Assembly (NCBI RefSeq): GCF_003751945.1
Contig: NZ_RJKL01000001.1
Span: 5,952,001-6,016,000, forward strand
From: Couchioplanes caeruleus
GTDB taxonomy: Bacteria; Actinomycetota; Actinomycetes; Mycobacteriales; Micromonosporaceae
DNA: 64,000 nucleotides
Reading direction: 5' to 3'
Under the pieces are notes generated by a model, which was not told the DNA's origin, did no database searches, and saw nothing but the letters and a program-made list of their open reading frames with translations. The position numbers and the translations under genes were made by a program. The stretch's first letter is position 1; every line of letters starts with the position of its first letter. Positions 20,505 to 29,322 of the stretch are shown piece by piece.

Positions 20505-22067
20505 GTGTTTGACACCTTGAGCGACCGCCTCTCCGGGATCTTCACCAAGCTCCGGGGCAAGGGCCGGCTCACCGACGCCGACATCGACGCCACCGCGCGG
20601 GAGATCCGCCTCGCGCTGCTGGAGGCGGACGTCGCCCTGCCGGTCGTCAAGGCGTTCATCGCCAGCCTCAAGGAACGCGCCCGCGGCGCCGAGGTGTCGC
20701 AGGCGCTCAACCCGGCCCAGCAGATCATCAAGATCGTCCACGAAGAGCTGATCAACATCCTCGGCGGCGAGGGGCGGCGGCTGCAGTTCGCCAAGCAGCC
20801 GCCCACCGTGATCATGCTGGCCGGTCTCCAGGGTTCCGGTAAGACCACGCTCGCCGGCAAGCTGTCGCGCTGGCTCAAGGGTCAGGGCCACCAGCCGCTG
20901 CTGGTCGCGTGTGACCTCCAGCGACCCAACGCGGTCAACCAGCTCCAGGTGCTCGCCGGGCGGGCCGGCGTCGACGTGTACGCGCCTCAGCCCGGCAACG
21001 GCGTCGGCGACCCGGTCCAGGTCGCCCGGGACTCCATCGAGCACGCCCGGCGCACGGCGAAGGACATCGTCATCGTCGACACCGCCGGCCGCCTCGGCAT
21101 CGACGCCGAGATGATGCAGCAGGCCCGCGACATCCGCGCCGCCGTCGACCCGGACGAGGTCATCTTCGTCATCGACGCCATGGTCGGCCAGGACGCGGTC
21201 AGCACCGCCGAGGCCTTCCGCGACGGCGTCGGCATCACCGGCGTGGTGCTGTCGAAGCTCGACGGTGACGCCCGCGGCGGTGCCGCGCTCTCGGTCCGCC
21301 ACGTCACCGGCGAGCCCATCCTCTTCGCGTCCACGGGCGAGAAGCTCGAGGACTTCGACGTCTTCCACCCCGACCGGATGGCCAGTCGCATCCTCGGCAT
21401 GGGCGACGTGCTGACCCTCATCGAACAGGCCGAGCAGGCCTTCGACGAGGATCAGAAGGAGAAGATGACCGCCAAGCTGCTCGGCGGCGAGCAGTTCACC
21501 TTGGAGGACTTCCTCGACCAGCTCATCGCGGTGCGCCGGATGGGTCCGATCGCCAACATCCTCGGCATGATGCCGGGCATGGGCCAGATGAAGGACCAAC
21601 TGGCCGAGCTCGACGACAGCCACTTCGACCGGGTGACGGCCATCATCCGCTCGATGACCCCCGGCGAGCGCACGAACCCGAAGATCATCAACGGCTCCCG
21701 CCGCGCCCGCATCGCCAACGGCTCGGGCGTGACGGTCATGGACGTCAACCAGTTGCTCAACCGCTTCGCCGACGCGCAGAAGATGATGAAGCAGATGGGC
21801 GGCATGATGGGCCTGCCGGGCGCGGGCCGCCGCAAGGCGACCAAGAGCCCGAAGAACAAGCGCAAGGGCACCAAGGGTGGCAACCGGCCCCGGATGGGCG
21901 GCGGCATGCCGGCGGGCTTCCCGGGCGGCATGCCCCAGCTTCCCCCGGGCATGGACCCGGGCGCCCTCGGCGGCGGTGGCGGCCAGGGTCTGCCGCCGGG
22001 CTTCAAGCTCCCCAACCTCGACTTCAACAAGCTCACTCGCAAAAAGAACGACGACGACAAGCGCTGA
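20505..22067 (+). CDS. ffh: Signal recognition particle protein Ffh (SRP54)
   Basis: Ffh binds SRP RNA and signal sequences and delivers ribosomes to FtsY. The 520-residue protein has the N domain (1-90), the G domain with P-loop GLQGSGKTTL near 105, DTAGRLGIDAEM near 189 and SKLDGDARGG near 248, and the Met-rich M domain (300-440). The C-terminal ~80 residues are a Gly/Pro/Met-rich tail longer than in E. coli. The GTG start gives the canonical FDTLSDRLSGIF N-terminus. Confidence 0.97.
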   Translation: MFDTLSDRLSGIFTKLRGKGRLTDADIDATAREIRLALLEADVALPVVKAFIASLKERARGAEVSQALNPAQQIIKIVHEELINILGGEGRRLQFAKQPPTVIMLAGLQGSGKTTLAGKLSRWLKGQGHQPLLVACDLQRPNAVNQLQVLAGRAGVDVYAPQPGNGVGDPVQVARDSIEHARRTAKDIVIVDTAGRLGIDAEMMQQARDIRAAVDPDEVIFVIDAMVGQDAVSTAEAFRDGVGITGVVLSKLDGDARGGAALSVRHVTGEPILFASTGEKLEDFDVFHPDRMASRILGMGDVLTLIEQAEQAFDEDQKEKMTAKLLGGEQFTLEDFLDQLIAVRRMGPIANILGMMPGMGQMKDQLAELDDSHFDRVTAIIRSMTPGERTNPKIINGSRRARIANGSGVTVMDVNQLLNRFADAQKMMKQMGGMMGLPGAGRRKATKSPKNKRKGTKGGNRPRMGGGMPAGFPGGMPQLPPGMDPGALGGGGGQGLPPGFKLPNLDFNKLTRKKNDDDKR

Positions 22068-22133
22068 TGATGGCAGGAGACAGCTAGTCGCATGTCTAGT
22101 GAGCTGAGCAGCGGTCCGTCCGGGGAGGAATCG

Positions 22134-22250
22134 ATGACCGCTGCGCTCAGCCGCTTCGAGACGGAGGTGCCGTTTCCGGTGACGTTGGATCTGCCGGGGC
22201 CGACGGCGCGGTGGAAGGCGTTGCTCGGGCGGACCCAGGGCGAGGGCTGA
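22134..22250 (+). CDS. Small conserved-context protein downstream of ffh
   Basis: A 38-residue ORF starts at an ATG with an excellent Shine-Dalgarno (GGGGAGG, 5-nt gap) and reads MTAALSRFETEVPFP onward. An in-frame ATG at 22092 would add 14 residues, but those codons (TCT, AGT) are atypical for this genome. It is soluble, with no recognised domain. It lies between ffh and the amidohydrolase, both forward. Confidence 0.5.
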   Translation: MTAALSRFETEVPFPVTLDLPGPTARWKALLGRTQGEG

Positions 22251-22263
22251 GGCGGGCATCGGG

Positions 22264-22269
22264 TAGGAC
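22264..22269 (+). promoter_or_regulatory. candidate leaderless promoter -10 (TAGGAC) of the amidohydrolase
   Basis: TAGGAC ends 6 nt before the ATG at 22276, the spacing expected if transcription starts at the start codon. The last base departs from TANNNT. No Shine-Dalgarno is visible. Confidence 0.4.
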
Positions 22270-22275
22270 TGACGC

Positions 22276-23352
22276 ATGGCTTTGCATGTGCGTGGCGTGG
22301 TGCTGCCCGAGGGGGAGGTTCGCGACCTCTGGCTCGTCGGCGACCGGGTGACCTTCGAGCCCGTGAAGGACGCCGAGACGATCAGCGACGGTGGCTGGAT
22401 CGTCCCAGGACTGGTCGACGCTCACTGCCACCTCGGCATCCGCTACGGCGCGTCACCGATCGAGAGCCTGGACGAGGCCCGCGAGCTCGCCGCCAAGGAC
22501 CGGGACGCCGGGGTGCTGGCGCTGCGGGACGCCGGGTCGCCGTACCCGTACCCGGAGCTGGACGACGAGCCCGAGATCCCGCGGCTGGTGCGTGCCGGGC
22601 GGCATGTCGCGCCGACCCGGCGTTACCTGCGGGACATCGGTGTCGAGGTCGACGCCGCCGACGTGGTCGAGACCGTCACCGCGCAGGCGAAGGCGGGCAG
22701 CGGCTGGGTCAAGATCGTGGGGGACTGGATCGACCGGTCCGTGGGCGACCTGGCACCCTCGTGGGACGCCGCGACCATGGCCGCCGCCGTGGAGGCCGCG
22801 CACGCCGCCGGGGCGCGGGCCGCCGTGCACACCTTCTCGGAGGAGGCGGTGGCGCAGATGGTGCGGGCCGGCGTCGACTCCGTCGAGCACGGGACAGGGC
22901 TCTCGCTCGACCTGGTCGACGAGATGGCGCGCCGGGGGACCGCGCTGGTGCCCACGATGATCAACATCCGGACCTTCGGGAAGATCGCCGATCAGGCGCG
23001 GCCCAAGTTCCCCGGGTACGCCGACCACATGCTGCGCCTGCGCGACCGCTTCCCGCAGGTCGTCGTGGCGGCCCACGAGGCGGGCGTGCCCGTCTACGTC
23101 GGCACGGACGCCGGGGGCAGCATCCGGCACGGGCTCGCGGCGGAGGAGATGCTGCTACTGCACGAGGCCGGCATCCCCGCGGTGGACGTGCTGGCCGCCG
23201 CCTCGTGGCGGGCCCGCGCATGGCTGGGCTTCCCCGGGCTGGTCGAGGGCGGGCTGGCCGACCTGGTCGTCTATCCCGAGGATCCCCGCGCCGACCTGCG
23301 GGTGGTGCGCGAACCTGGCCGGATCGTCCTCAAGGGGCGGATCGTCCGCTGA
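22276..23352 (+). CDS. Amidohydrolase-family protein
   Basis: The 358-residue metal-dependent hydrolase belongs to the amidohydrolase superfamily (imidazolonepropionase-like branch). The first metal-binding motif is GLVDAHCHLG near 45. Further ligand candidates are AVHTFSEEAV near 180, VEHGTG near 210 and the catalytic Asp in YVGTDAGGS near 276. The substrate is unknown. An amidohydrolase adjacent to ffh is conserved in actinobacteria (Rv2915c in M. tuberculosis), so it belongs to the core block. Confidence 0.88.
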   Translation: MALHVRGVVLPEGEVRDLWLVGDRVTFEPVKDAETISDGGWIVPGLVDAHCHLGIRYGASPIESLDEARELAAKDRDAGVLALRDAGSPYPYPELDDEPEIPRLVRAGRHVAPTRRYLRDIGVEVDAADVVETVTAQAKAGSGWVKIVGDWIDRSVGDLAPSWDAATMAAAVEAAHAAGARAAVHTFSEEAVAQMVRAGVDSVEHGTGLSLDLVDEMARRGTALVPTMINIRTFGKIADQARPKFPGYADHMLRLRDRFPQVVVAAHEAGVPVYVGTDAGGSIRHGLAAEEMLLLHEAGIPAVDVLAAASWRARAWLGFPGLVEGGLADLVVYPEDPRADLRVVREPGRIVLKGRIVR

Positions 23353-23391
23353 CACGGGCCGCCCGCGCCCCGGCGGCCACCGCGGCGCGGC

Positions 23392-23397
23392 TAGGAT
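23392..23397 (+). promoter_or_regulatory. candidate leaderless promoter -10 (TAGGAT) of proS
   Basis: TAGGAT ends 8 nt before the proS ATG, and no Shine-Dalgarno is present. This is consistent with a leaderless transcript. Confidence 0.45.
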
Positions 23398-23405
23398 GCT
23401 GCCTC

Positions 23406-24812
23406 ATGGCTCGCGTGCTCACTCCCCGTGCGGAGGACTTCCCCCGCTGGTACCAGGACCTCATCGCCAAGGCGCAGATGGCCGACAACGGGCCGGTGCG
23501 CGGCACGATGGTGATCCGGCCGGCCGCGTACGCGATCTGGGAGCGCATGCAGGCCGCGATGGACGCGCGGATCAAGGAAGCCGAGGCGCAGAACGCCTAC
23601 TTCCCGCTGTTCATCCCGGAGAGCTACCTGAGCCGTGAGGCACAGCACGTCGAGGGCTTCTCGCCCGAGCTGGCCGTGGTCACCCACGCCGGGGGCAAGG
23701 AGTTGGCCGAGCCGATCGTGGTCCGCCCGACCAGCGAGACGATCTTCGGCGAGTTCATGGCGAAGTGGATCGACTCCTACCGCGACCTGCCGCTGCTGCT
23801 CAACCAGTGGGCCAACGTGGTGCGCTGGGAGCTGCGGCCGCGCACGTTCCTGCGGACCACCGAGTTCCTCTGGCAGGAGGGCCACACCGCGCACGCCACC
23901 GAGGCCGACGCCCGCGACTACGCGCGGCGGATCCTGCACTCGGTCTACGAGGACTTCATGGTCAACCTGCTGGCCATCCCGGTCGTCCCGGGCCGCAAGA
24001 CCAAGGGCGAGCGGTTCGCCGGCGCGACCAACACCATGACCCTCGAGGCCATGATGGGCGACGGCAAGGCCCTGCAGATGGGCACCTCGCACGAGCTGGG
24101 TCAGAACTTCGCCAAGGCGTTCGACATCACCTACACCTCGCAGGCGGGCACGGTCGAGCACGCCTGGACCACCTCGTGGGGCAGCACGACCCGCATGATC
24201 GGTGGCCTGATCATGGTGCACGGCGACGACAGCGGCCTGCGGCTGCCGCCGCTGCTCGCCCCGATCCAGGCTCAGATCATGGTGGTCAAGGCCGGTGAGG
24301 GCGTCACGGAGGCGGCGGTCAAGCTGCGCGACGAGCTCAAAGCCGCGGGCGTACGGGTGAAGCTCGACGATCGCGCCGACATCCCCTTCGGGCGTCGCGC
24401 GGTCGACGCCGAGCTGCAGGGCATCCCGGTCCGCATCGAGGTGGGCCCGCGCGACCTGGCCGCCGGCAACGCGGTGGTGGCCCGGCGCATCGACGGCACC
24501 AAGTCCCCGGTGGCGCTCGCCGACGTGGTCACCGAGGTGACCGGCGCCCTGAAGACCGACCAGCAGCGGCTCCTCGACAGCGCGCTGGCCCTGCGCCAGG
24601 AGCGCACCGTCGACGTCGAGACCCTGGGCGACGCGATCGAGGCGGCACAGACCGGCTGGGCGCGGGTGCCCTGGTCCGCGGTCGGCACCGACGGCGAGGC
24701 CGAGGCGAACGGCAAGGCGGTCACGGTCCGCTGCCTGATCCGCCCCGACGGCTCGGTGCCCGAGTCGGACGAGGAGCCCGGCGTCCTGGCGATCCTGGCG
24801 CGCGCGTACTGA
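23406..24812 (+). CDS. proS: Prolyl-tRNA synthetase (short, eukaryote/archaeal-type)
   Basis: This class II aminoacyl-tRNA synthetase charges tRNA-Pro. The 468-residue protein lacks the ~180-residue editing insertion of E. coli ProS and matches the type-3 architecture. Motif 1 is within YFPLFIPESYL. Motif 2 is in LRPRTFLRTTEFLWQEGHT. The anticodon-binding domain starts near 285, and a zinc-domain-like C-terminus ends the protein. The ATG gives the family-typical start and is preceded by a TAGGAT hexamer. The stop overlaps the DUF402 start by 1 nt. Confidence 0.95.
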   Translation: MARVLTPRAEDFPRWYQDLIAKAQMADNGPVRGTMVIRPAAYAIWERMQAAMDARIKEAEAQNAYFPLFIPESYLSREAQHVEGFSPELAVVTHAGGKELAEPIVVRPTSETIFGEFMAKWIDSYRDLPLLLNQWANVVRWELRPRTFLRTTEFLWQEGHTAHATEADARDYARRILHSVYEDFMVNLLAIPVVPGRKTKGERFAGATNTMTLEAMMGDGKALQMGTSHELGQNFAKAFDITYTSQAGTVEHAWTTSWGSTTRMIGGLIMVHGDDSGLRLPPLLAPIQAQIMVVKAGEGVTEAAVKLRDELKAAGVRVKLDDRADIPFGRRAVDAELQGIPVRIEVGPRDLAAGNAVVARRIDGTKSPVALADVVTEVTGALKTDQQRLLDSALALRQERTVDVETLGDAIEAAQTGWARVPWSAVGTDGEAEANGKAVTVRCLIRPDGSVPESDEEPGVLAILARAY

Positions 24813-25462
24813 TGTTCGCCCCCGGCCGTCAGGTCCTGTACCGCAACGTCGACGGTCCGCGGCTGGCCTCCGTACGCCCATGCCGGGTGATCTCCGACGA
24901 CGCGCGCGGCCTGCTGCTCTGGCTGGCCCGGGGTTCGGCCGTGCTCGTCGAGGAGGCCGCCGACGGGCGCGGCATCCGCGACATGCCGTTCCCGGAGTGG
25001 GCCGGCCTGGAGCACCGTGTCGTCCCGGCCGTGTGGCGGGGTCCGGGCCTGCTCAAGTTCATCCCGCCGGACGCCGACCACTCGGTCTGGTTCTTCCGCG
25101 ACGACGAGGGCCGCTTCACCGGCTGGTACGTCAACCTGGAGGAACGGGCCCTGCGCTGGGATGACGGCGACCTGGCCGGCGTCGACGTGATCGACCAGGA
25201 CCTCGACGTCGTGGCCCGCCCGGACCGCTCCTGGGAGTGGAAGGACGAGGACGAGTTCACCGAGCGCCTCGCCCTCCCGGAGCACTACTGGGTCCGCGAC
25301 GAGGCCGCGGTCCGCGCCGAGGGCCTCCGCGTGATCAAGCAGATCGAGGCGGGCGACTTCCCCTTCGACGGCACCTGGACCGACTTCCACCCGGACCCCA
25401 CCTGGCCGGTCCCCACGTCGATCCCATCCGGCTGGAACCGCCCACCGGTCCCGCGTCCTTGA
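24812..25462 (+). CDS. DUF402-domain protein
   Basis: The 216-residue protein has the DUF402/FomD-like signature, with HSVWFFRDDEGRFTGWYVNLE (about residues 90-110) and DYDVxD-like acidic residues in VIDQDLDVV. Family members bind divalent metal and act as nucleotide phosphatases. It starts in a TGATG overlap with proS, so the two are co-translated. A role in hydrolysing a nucleotidyl by-product is possible but is only inference. Confidence 0.85.
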   Translation: MFAPGRQVLYRNVDGPRLASVRPCRVISDDARGLLLWLARGSAVLVEEAADGRGIRDMPFPEWAGLEHRVVPAVWRGPGLLKFIPPDADHSVWFFRDDEGRFTGWYVNLEERALRWDDGDLAGVDVIDQDLDVVARPDRSWEWKDEDEFTERLALPEHYWVRDEAAVRAEGLRVIKQIEAGDFPFDGTWTDFHPDPTWPVPTSIPSGWNRPPVPRP

Positions 25463-25495
25463 TCACTCTGGACTGCGTCACGGTGCACCGATCCG

Positions 25496-25501
25496 TAGCC
25501 T
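25496..25501 (+). promoter_or_regulatory. candidate leaderless promoter -10 (TAGCCT)
   Basis: TAGCCT ends 8 nt before the GTG at 25510. The GTG has no Shine-Dalgarno, and this hexamer decided the start choice. Confidence 0.4.
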
Positions 25502-25509
25502 GCCTTCGA

Positions 25510-26163
25510 GTGACTTTGGCCCCACCGGTCGCTCAGGCCCCTCCGGCCCCTGCCTGGGACCCGGGGCCTCGCCCACCGCGGTGGATCGCCGCCCTGGTCG
25601 CACTGCTCCTTGTCATCGCCGGCACGGCGTTCGGGCTCTACGGCGTCGTCGGATTCGTGCGCGCCCCTTTCGGGGTCCGGGCGGACGTCTGCCCCATGCT
25701 GGATCTCGGCCCGCTCACCGATGCGCTGACCGTCCCGGACGTTCAGGACATGCCGGGTGCTCCGCAGCGGTACGGCGGCCTCTCGCGGGCGGCCTGTGCC
25801 TCCTCGATCGACGGCCGTGATGTGAGCCCGCGGGCCATCGGCGAACTCAGAGTGGAGTGGTTCGACTCCGCGTTGGCGGCGGAGATGCACTTCGCGCTCG
25901 CCGAAGGCAACGCCTCTGGGCGTTCCCAGGTCGCCGACCTGGGCGAGCGTGCGTTCGCGGCGTTCGACCCCGACGAGGCCGAGGTGGCCGGGAAGCGCCT
26001 GCGCAGGTTTTCGGTGGCGGTCCTCGACAGCAACGTCTTCCTGGGCCTGCGGGTGACGGTGTCCGATCGCCATGCCGACATGCCGTGGCCGGATGGGCAG
26101 GTCGACGCCGCGCACGCCGTCCTGACAGAGACCGCGCGCACCGCGTTGCAGCGGCTGGCGTGA
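25510..26163 (+). CDS. Single-pass membrane protein of unknown function
   Basis: The 217-residue protein has a Pro-rich cytoplasmic start, one transmembrane helix (about residues 29-50, IAALVALLLVIAGTAFGLYG) and an extracytoplasmic domain. That domain contains Cys near positions 64 and 97, probably a disulfide. No family is recognised. It lies between proS-DUF402 and the rpsP operon, and its start rests on an upstream TAGCCT hexamer. Confidence 0.6.
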   Translation: MTLAPPVAQAPPAPAWDPGPRPPRWIAALVALLLVIAGTAFGLYGVVGFVRAPFGVRADVCPMLDLGPLTDALTVPDVQDMPGAPQRYGGLSRAACASSIDGRDVSPRAIGELRVEWFDSALAAEMHFALAEGNASGRSQVADLGERAFAAFDPDEAEVAGKRLRRFSVAVLDSNVFLGLRVTVSDRHADMPWPDGQVDAAHAVLTETARTALQRLA

Positions 26164-26501
26164 CGGGTTCGCCCACTCACGCAGAATGAAGGGTGCGGAG
26201 GCCCGTTCTGGCGCCGCCAGGCGCCTGGGGCTCCGCGCCCGGCCTCGGCGGGAGCGACGGTTCGTACCATGCAACCAGGCACGACATCCAGATCTTGACC
26301 TTGATCTTGATCTTGACCGCCCTTCTTCCCGGCCCGATTGGGAACGACCGCCCATCGTCTGGCAGAATGAACGGCTGGTATCCGGCACGCGTGAGGCGCC
26401 CTCTAACCCTGATCGCGTTGCCAGTCCACCGAGACATCGGTCCCGCATCCCCACGTGGGTTCCGTCGGCTCACCCTCGTGATCATCAGGAGCGAAACAAC
26501 C
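26164..26501 (+). other. 338-nt region upstream of rpsP
   Basis: No gene is seen. It contains four consecutive hexamers CTTGAC/CTTGAT (26294-26317) whose TTGAC/TTGAT cores resemble -35 boxes, and two copies of GCAGAATGAA (near 26179 and 26361). The second copy lies downstream of TTGGGA and may mark the rpsP promoter. A ribosomal-protein leader RNA is possible but unproven. Confidence 0.4.
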
Positions 26502-27017
26502 GTGGCCGTTAAGATCCGGCTCCTGCGGATGGGCAAGATCCGCAACCCGCAGTACCGCATCGTCGTCGCCGACTCGCGCACCAAGCGTGACGGTCGCGCC
26601 ATCGAGTACGTCGGCATCTACCAGCCCAAGCACGACCCCTCGCTGATCGAGGTCAAGAGCGAGCGCGTGCAGTACTGGCTCTCGGTCGGCGCGCAGCCGA
26701 GCGAGGCCGTGCAGCGCATCCTCGAGAAGACCGGCGACTGGCAGAAGTTCAAGGGTCTGCCGGCCCCGCCGCCGCTGCTCGTCGCGCCGGAGAAGGCCAG
26801 CCGCCAGGCCGCCTACGAGGCCGAGGCCAAGGCCGCCGCCGGTGTCGCCGAGACCCCGGCCAAGCCCGCCAAGAAGGCCACCAAGGTCGCCGCCGCTCCG
26901 GAGGCCGCCGCGGCCAAGCCGGCGCAGACCAAGGCCGCCGACCCGGCCGAGCCGAACCGCGAGGCCGTCGCCGAGACCGCAGAGGACCCGGCCGGTGCCG
27001 GCGCCGACGCGAGCTGA
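26502..27017 (+). CDS. rpsP: 30S ribosomal protein S16
   Basis: S16 is a 30S assembly protein. The first ~80 residues contain the canonical [19 protein letters not shown] and the [25 protein letters not shown] motifs. The protein is 171 residues against ~82 in E. coli. The extra ~85 residues form a low-complexity Ala/Lys/Pro/Glu tail common in actinobacterial S16. The GTG start gives AVKIRLLRM at the N-terminus. The 3' end overlaps khpA by 23 nt. Confidence 0.97.
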   Translation: MAVKIRLLRMGKIRNPQYRIVVADSRTKRDGRAIEYVGIYQPKHDPSLIEVKSERVQYWLSVGAQPSEAVQRILEKTGDWQKFKGLPAPPPLLVAPEKASRQAAYEAEAKAAAGVAETPAKPAKKATKVAAAPEAAAAKPAQTKAADPAEPNREAVAETAEDPAGAGADAS

Positions 27018-27252
27018 CGGGGCGCTCCGGCCCGCGCTGGAGCACCTCGTCAAAGGCATCGTCGACAACCCGGACGACGTCCGGGTGCGGCTGGTCGACT
27101 CGCGCCGCGGCAAGCGGCTCGAGGTGCGCGTGCACCCCGAGGACCTGGGAACGGTCATCGGGCGTGGCGGGCGCACGGCCAAGGCGCTGCGTCAGGTCAT
27201 CGGGTCGATCGGTGGGCGCGGCATCCGCGTCGACATCGTCGACGCCTACTGA
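26995..27252 (+). CDS. khpA: KH-domain RNA-binding protein KhpA
   Basis: The 85-residue single KH-domain protein has the GxxG RNA-binding loop in [16 protein letters not shown]. KhpA binds RNA and typically pairs with KhpB. It is usually encoded between rpsP and rimM, as here. The GTG within the end of rpsP was chosen because GAGG lies about 9 nt upstream and it gives the family length. Confidence 0.92.
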   Translation: MPAPTRADGALRPALEHLVKGIVDNPDDVRVRLVDSRRGKRLEVRVHPEDLGTVIGRGGRTAKALRQVIGSIGGRGIRVDIVDAY

Positions 27253-27266
27253 CCACCCGTCGCGCG

Positions 27267-27836
27267 ATGCTGCTGGTAGTCGGCCAGATCGGTAAGCCCC
27301 ACGGCATCCGTGGGGAGGTTCTGGTGACCGTCCGGACCGATGAGCCAGAGGCGAGATTCGTCGCCGGATCGGTGTTCACCACCGAGGTCCCCCGGGACCG
27401 CAGGGTGAGCACCGGTCCGGCGACCGCCGCCGTCCCGGGAGTGCCCTACCGGGTCCCCGCCAAGCTGACCCTGGAATCGCTGCGCTGGCACCAGGGCCGG
27501 ATCATCGCCCAGTTCGAGGGCGTGCACGACCGCAACGTCGCCGAGGCGCTGCGCGGCGTGCTGCTGCAGGTCGACAGCGCGGAGGTGCCGCCGCCGGACG
27601 ACCCGGACGAGTTCCACGACCATCAGCTCATCGGGCTCACGGTGGTCGCGCTCGACGGCACCGAGCTGGGCACGGTCGACCGCATCGACCACGCGCCCGC
27701 CTCCGACCTGATCGTGCTCCGCAAGTCCGCGGGCGGTGTCGCGCTCGTGCCGTTCGTCAGCGCGATCGTGCCGACGGTCGACCTGGCCGCCGGCCGCGTC
27801 GTCGTCGACCTGCCTGAGGGCCTGCTCGACCTCTAG
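27267..27836 (+). CDS. rimM: Ribosome maturation factor RimM
   Basis: The 189-residue 16S processing factor binds S19 during 30S head maturation. The N-terminal domain has [15 protein letters not shown] and the C-terminal PRC barrel has [10 protein letters not shown] and [12 protein letters not shown]. It lies between khpA and trmD in the standard rpsP-khpA-rimM-trmD-rplS arrangement. Confidence 0.95.
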   Translation: MLLVVGQIGKPHGIRGEVLVTVRTDEPEARFVAGSVFTTEVPRDRRVSTGPATAAVPGVPYRVPAKLTLESLRWHQGRIIAQFEGVHDRNVAEALRGVLLQVDSAEVPPPDDPDEFHDHQLIGLTVVALDGTELGTVDRIDHAPASDLIVLRKSAGGVALVPFVSAIVPTVDLAAGRVVVDLPEGLLDL

Positions 27837-27846
27837 AAGGCTCCTG

Positions 27847-28611
27847 GTGCGCGTCGACGTCATCTCCATCTTTCCGGACTACTTCTCGCCGTTGGAACTG
27901 TCGCTGATCGGCAAGGCCCGCGCCGGCGGGATTCTCGACCTGTCCGTGCACGACCTGCGTTTCTGGACCTCCGACGTGCACCGGACGGTGGACGACACCC
28001 CGTACGGCGGCGGGCCGGGCATGGTGATGCGCCCCGAACCGTGGGCCGCCGCTTTCTCCGCCGTGGCGTCCCCCTCGGCCACGCTCGTGGTGCCGTCCCC
28101 GGTGGGCCGGCCGTTCACGCAGGCGGACGCGCACGAGCTGGCCTCGCTCGATCATCTCGTCTTCGCGTGCGGCCGGTATGAGGGCATCGACCAGCGGGTT
28201 CTTGACGACGCCGCGACCCGGATGCCGGTCCGCGAGGTGTCTTTGGGGGACTATGTCCTCTTCGGTGGCGAGGTCGCCGTCATCGTGATCATGGAGGCCG
28301 TCACCCGGCTGCTGCCCGGCGTGCTGGGTAACGCCGAGTCGCTGACCGAGGAATCGCACGCGGCCGGGCTGCTGGAGGCGCCCGTCTACACCAAGCCGGC
28401 GTCGTGGCGGGGGATGGACGTGCCCGAGGTGCTGCGCTCCGGTGACCACGGGCGGATCGCCCGCTGGCGGCGGGAACAGTCGCTGCTCCGGACGGCCGCC
28501 CGCCGGCCGGACCTGTTCGACGCGTACCCGCCGGACCGGCTCGACAGACGAGACCGGGCCGCGATCGAGGACGCCGGATTTCGGATCCCGGGGTCGGATG
28601 TGGCAAAGTAG
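27847..28611 (+). CDS. trmD: tRNA (guanine37-N1)-methyltransferase TrmD
   Basis: The 254-residue SPOUT enzyme makes m1G37 in tRNA to prevent frameshifting. The start [12 protein letters not shown] and motifs [22 protein letters not shown] and [12 protein letters not shown], which form the knotted SAM site, are intact. The GTG start lies 10 nt after rimM stops. Confidence 0.96.
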   Translation: MRVDVISIFPDYFSPLELSLIGKARAGGILDLSVHDLRFWTSDVHRTVDDTPYGGGPGMVMRPEPWAAAFSAVASPSATLVVPSPVGRPFTQADAHELASLDHLVFACGRYEGIDQRVLDDAATRMPVREVSLGDYVLFGGEVAVIVIMEAVTRLLPGVLGNAESLTEESHAAGLLEAPVYTKPASWRGMDVPEVLRSGDHGRIARWRREQSLLRTAARRPDLFDAYPPDRLDRRDRAAIEDAGFRIPGSDVAK

Positions 28612-28652
28612 GGAGGTTGCCGTTCGTCCCCACGCCGTGGCGGCCGGACGAG

Positions 28653-28678
28653 GATCCTCCCGCGGTTGGCGGAGGATC
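28653..28678 (+). other. hairpin in the trmD-rplS gap
   Basis: GATCCTCC (28653-28660) pairs with GGAGGATC (28671-28678) across a 10-nt loop, about 60 nt before rplS. It could be a weak terminator or a leader structure for L19 control. No U-tract follows. Confidence 0.35.
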
Positions 28679-28738
28679 AGAATCACCCATTCGCGCATCG
28701 AACTCCCGGTGCGCTTTGAGTTACACGAGGATGCAGCG

Positions 28739-29098
28739 ATGAATACGCTGGACGCTCTCGACGCCCAGTCGCAGCGCACCGACATTCCCGCCTTCCGTGC
28801 CGGGGACACGCTCAAGGTCCACGCCCGGGTCGTCGAGGGTAACCGTTCCCGGGTCCAGGTCTTCCAGGGCGTCGTGATCAGCCGCCAGGGCGGTGGCCTC
28901 CGTGAGACCTTCAAGATCCGCAAGATCAGCTTCGGCGTCGGTGTCGAGCGCACATACCCGGTCAACAGCCCGGCGATCGACCGCATCGAGGTCGTGACCC
29001 GTGGTGACGTCCGCCGCGCCAAGCTGTACTACCTGCGCGAGCTCCGTGGCAAGAAGGCCAAGATCAAGGAGCTGCGCGAGAAGCAGACCGTCAGCTGA
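28739..29098 (+). CDS. rplS: 50S ribosomal protein L19
   Basis: L19 lies at the 30S-50S interface. The 119-residue protein is of family length, with [34 protein letters not shown] and [18 protein letters not shown]. The ATG follows ACGAGG at 8 nt. It closes the rpsP-trmD block and precedes the signal peptidase genes, the conserved actinobacterial order. Confidence 0.97.
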   Translation: MNTLDALDAQSQRTDIPAFRAGDTLKVHARVVEGNRSRVQVFQGVVISRQGGGLRETFKIRKISFGVGVERTYPVNSPAIDRIEVVTRGDVRRAKLYYLRELRGKKAKIKELREKQTVS

Positions 29099-29221
29099 AC
29101 CCCCTCGTGGTCCGGGCCGTATTCACTCGGACTGACGTTTACAGCGCGGGCGAACTACGCTTGCGCCGGTGACGGATGGGAATCAGTGCCATTGCGGCGT
29201 CCGCCGCGAAGGCGGCCATTC

Positions 29222-29268
29222 GCACTACCGCCCGATCTGTTCCCCGAGGGGAATGCGGGCGGTAGTGC
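29222..29268 (+). terminator. long nested hairpin after rplS
   Basis: A perfect 13-bp stem (29222-29234 with 29256-29268) encloses a second hairpin (TTCCCC/GGGGAA, 29240-29253). No U-tract follows. It is probably a terminator or processing structure between rplS and lepB. Confidence 0.6.
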
Positions 29269-29309
29269 TGTATCCGGGGCGGTCGACCGGATCGGCGGCG
29301 GGAGATGCG

Positions 29310-29315
29310 TAGCGT
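29310..29315 (+). promoter_or_regulatory. candidate leaderless promoter -10 (TAGCGT) of the first lepB
   Basis: TAGCGT ends 7 nt before the ATG at 29323, which favours that start over the in-frame ATG at 29305. Confidence 0.4.
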
Positions 29316-29322
29316 GGAACCG

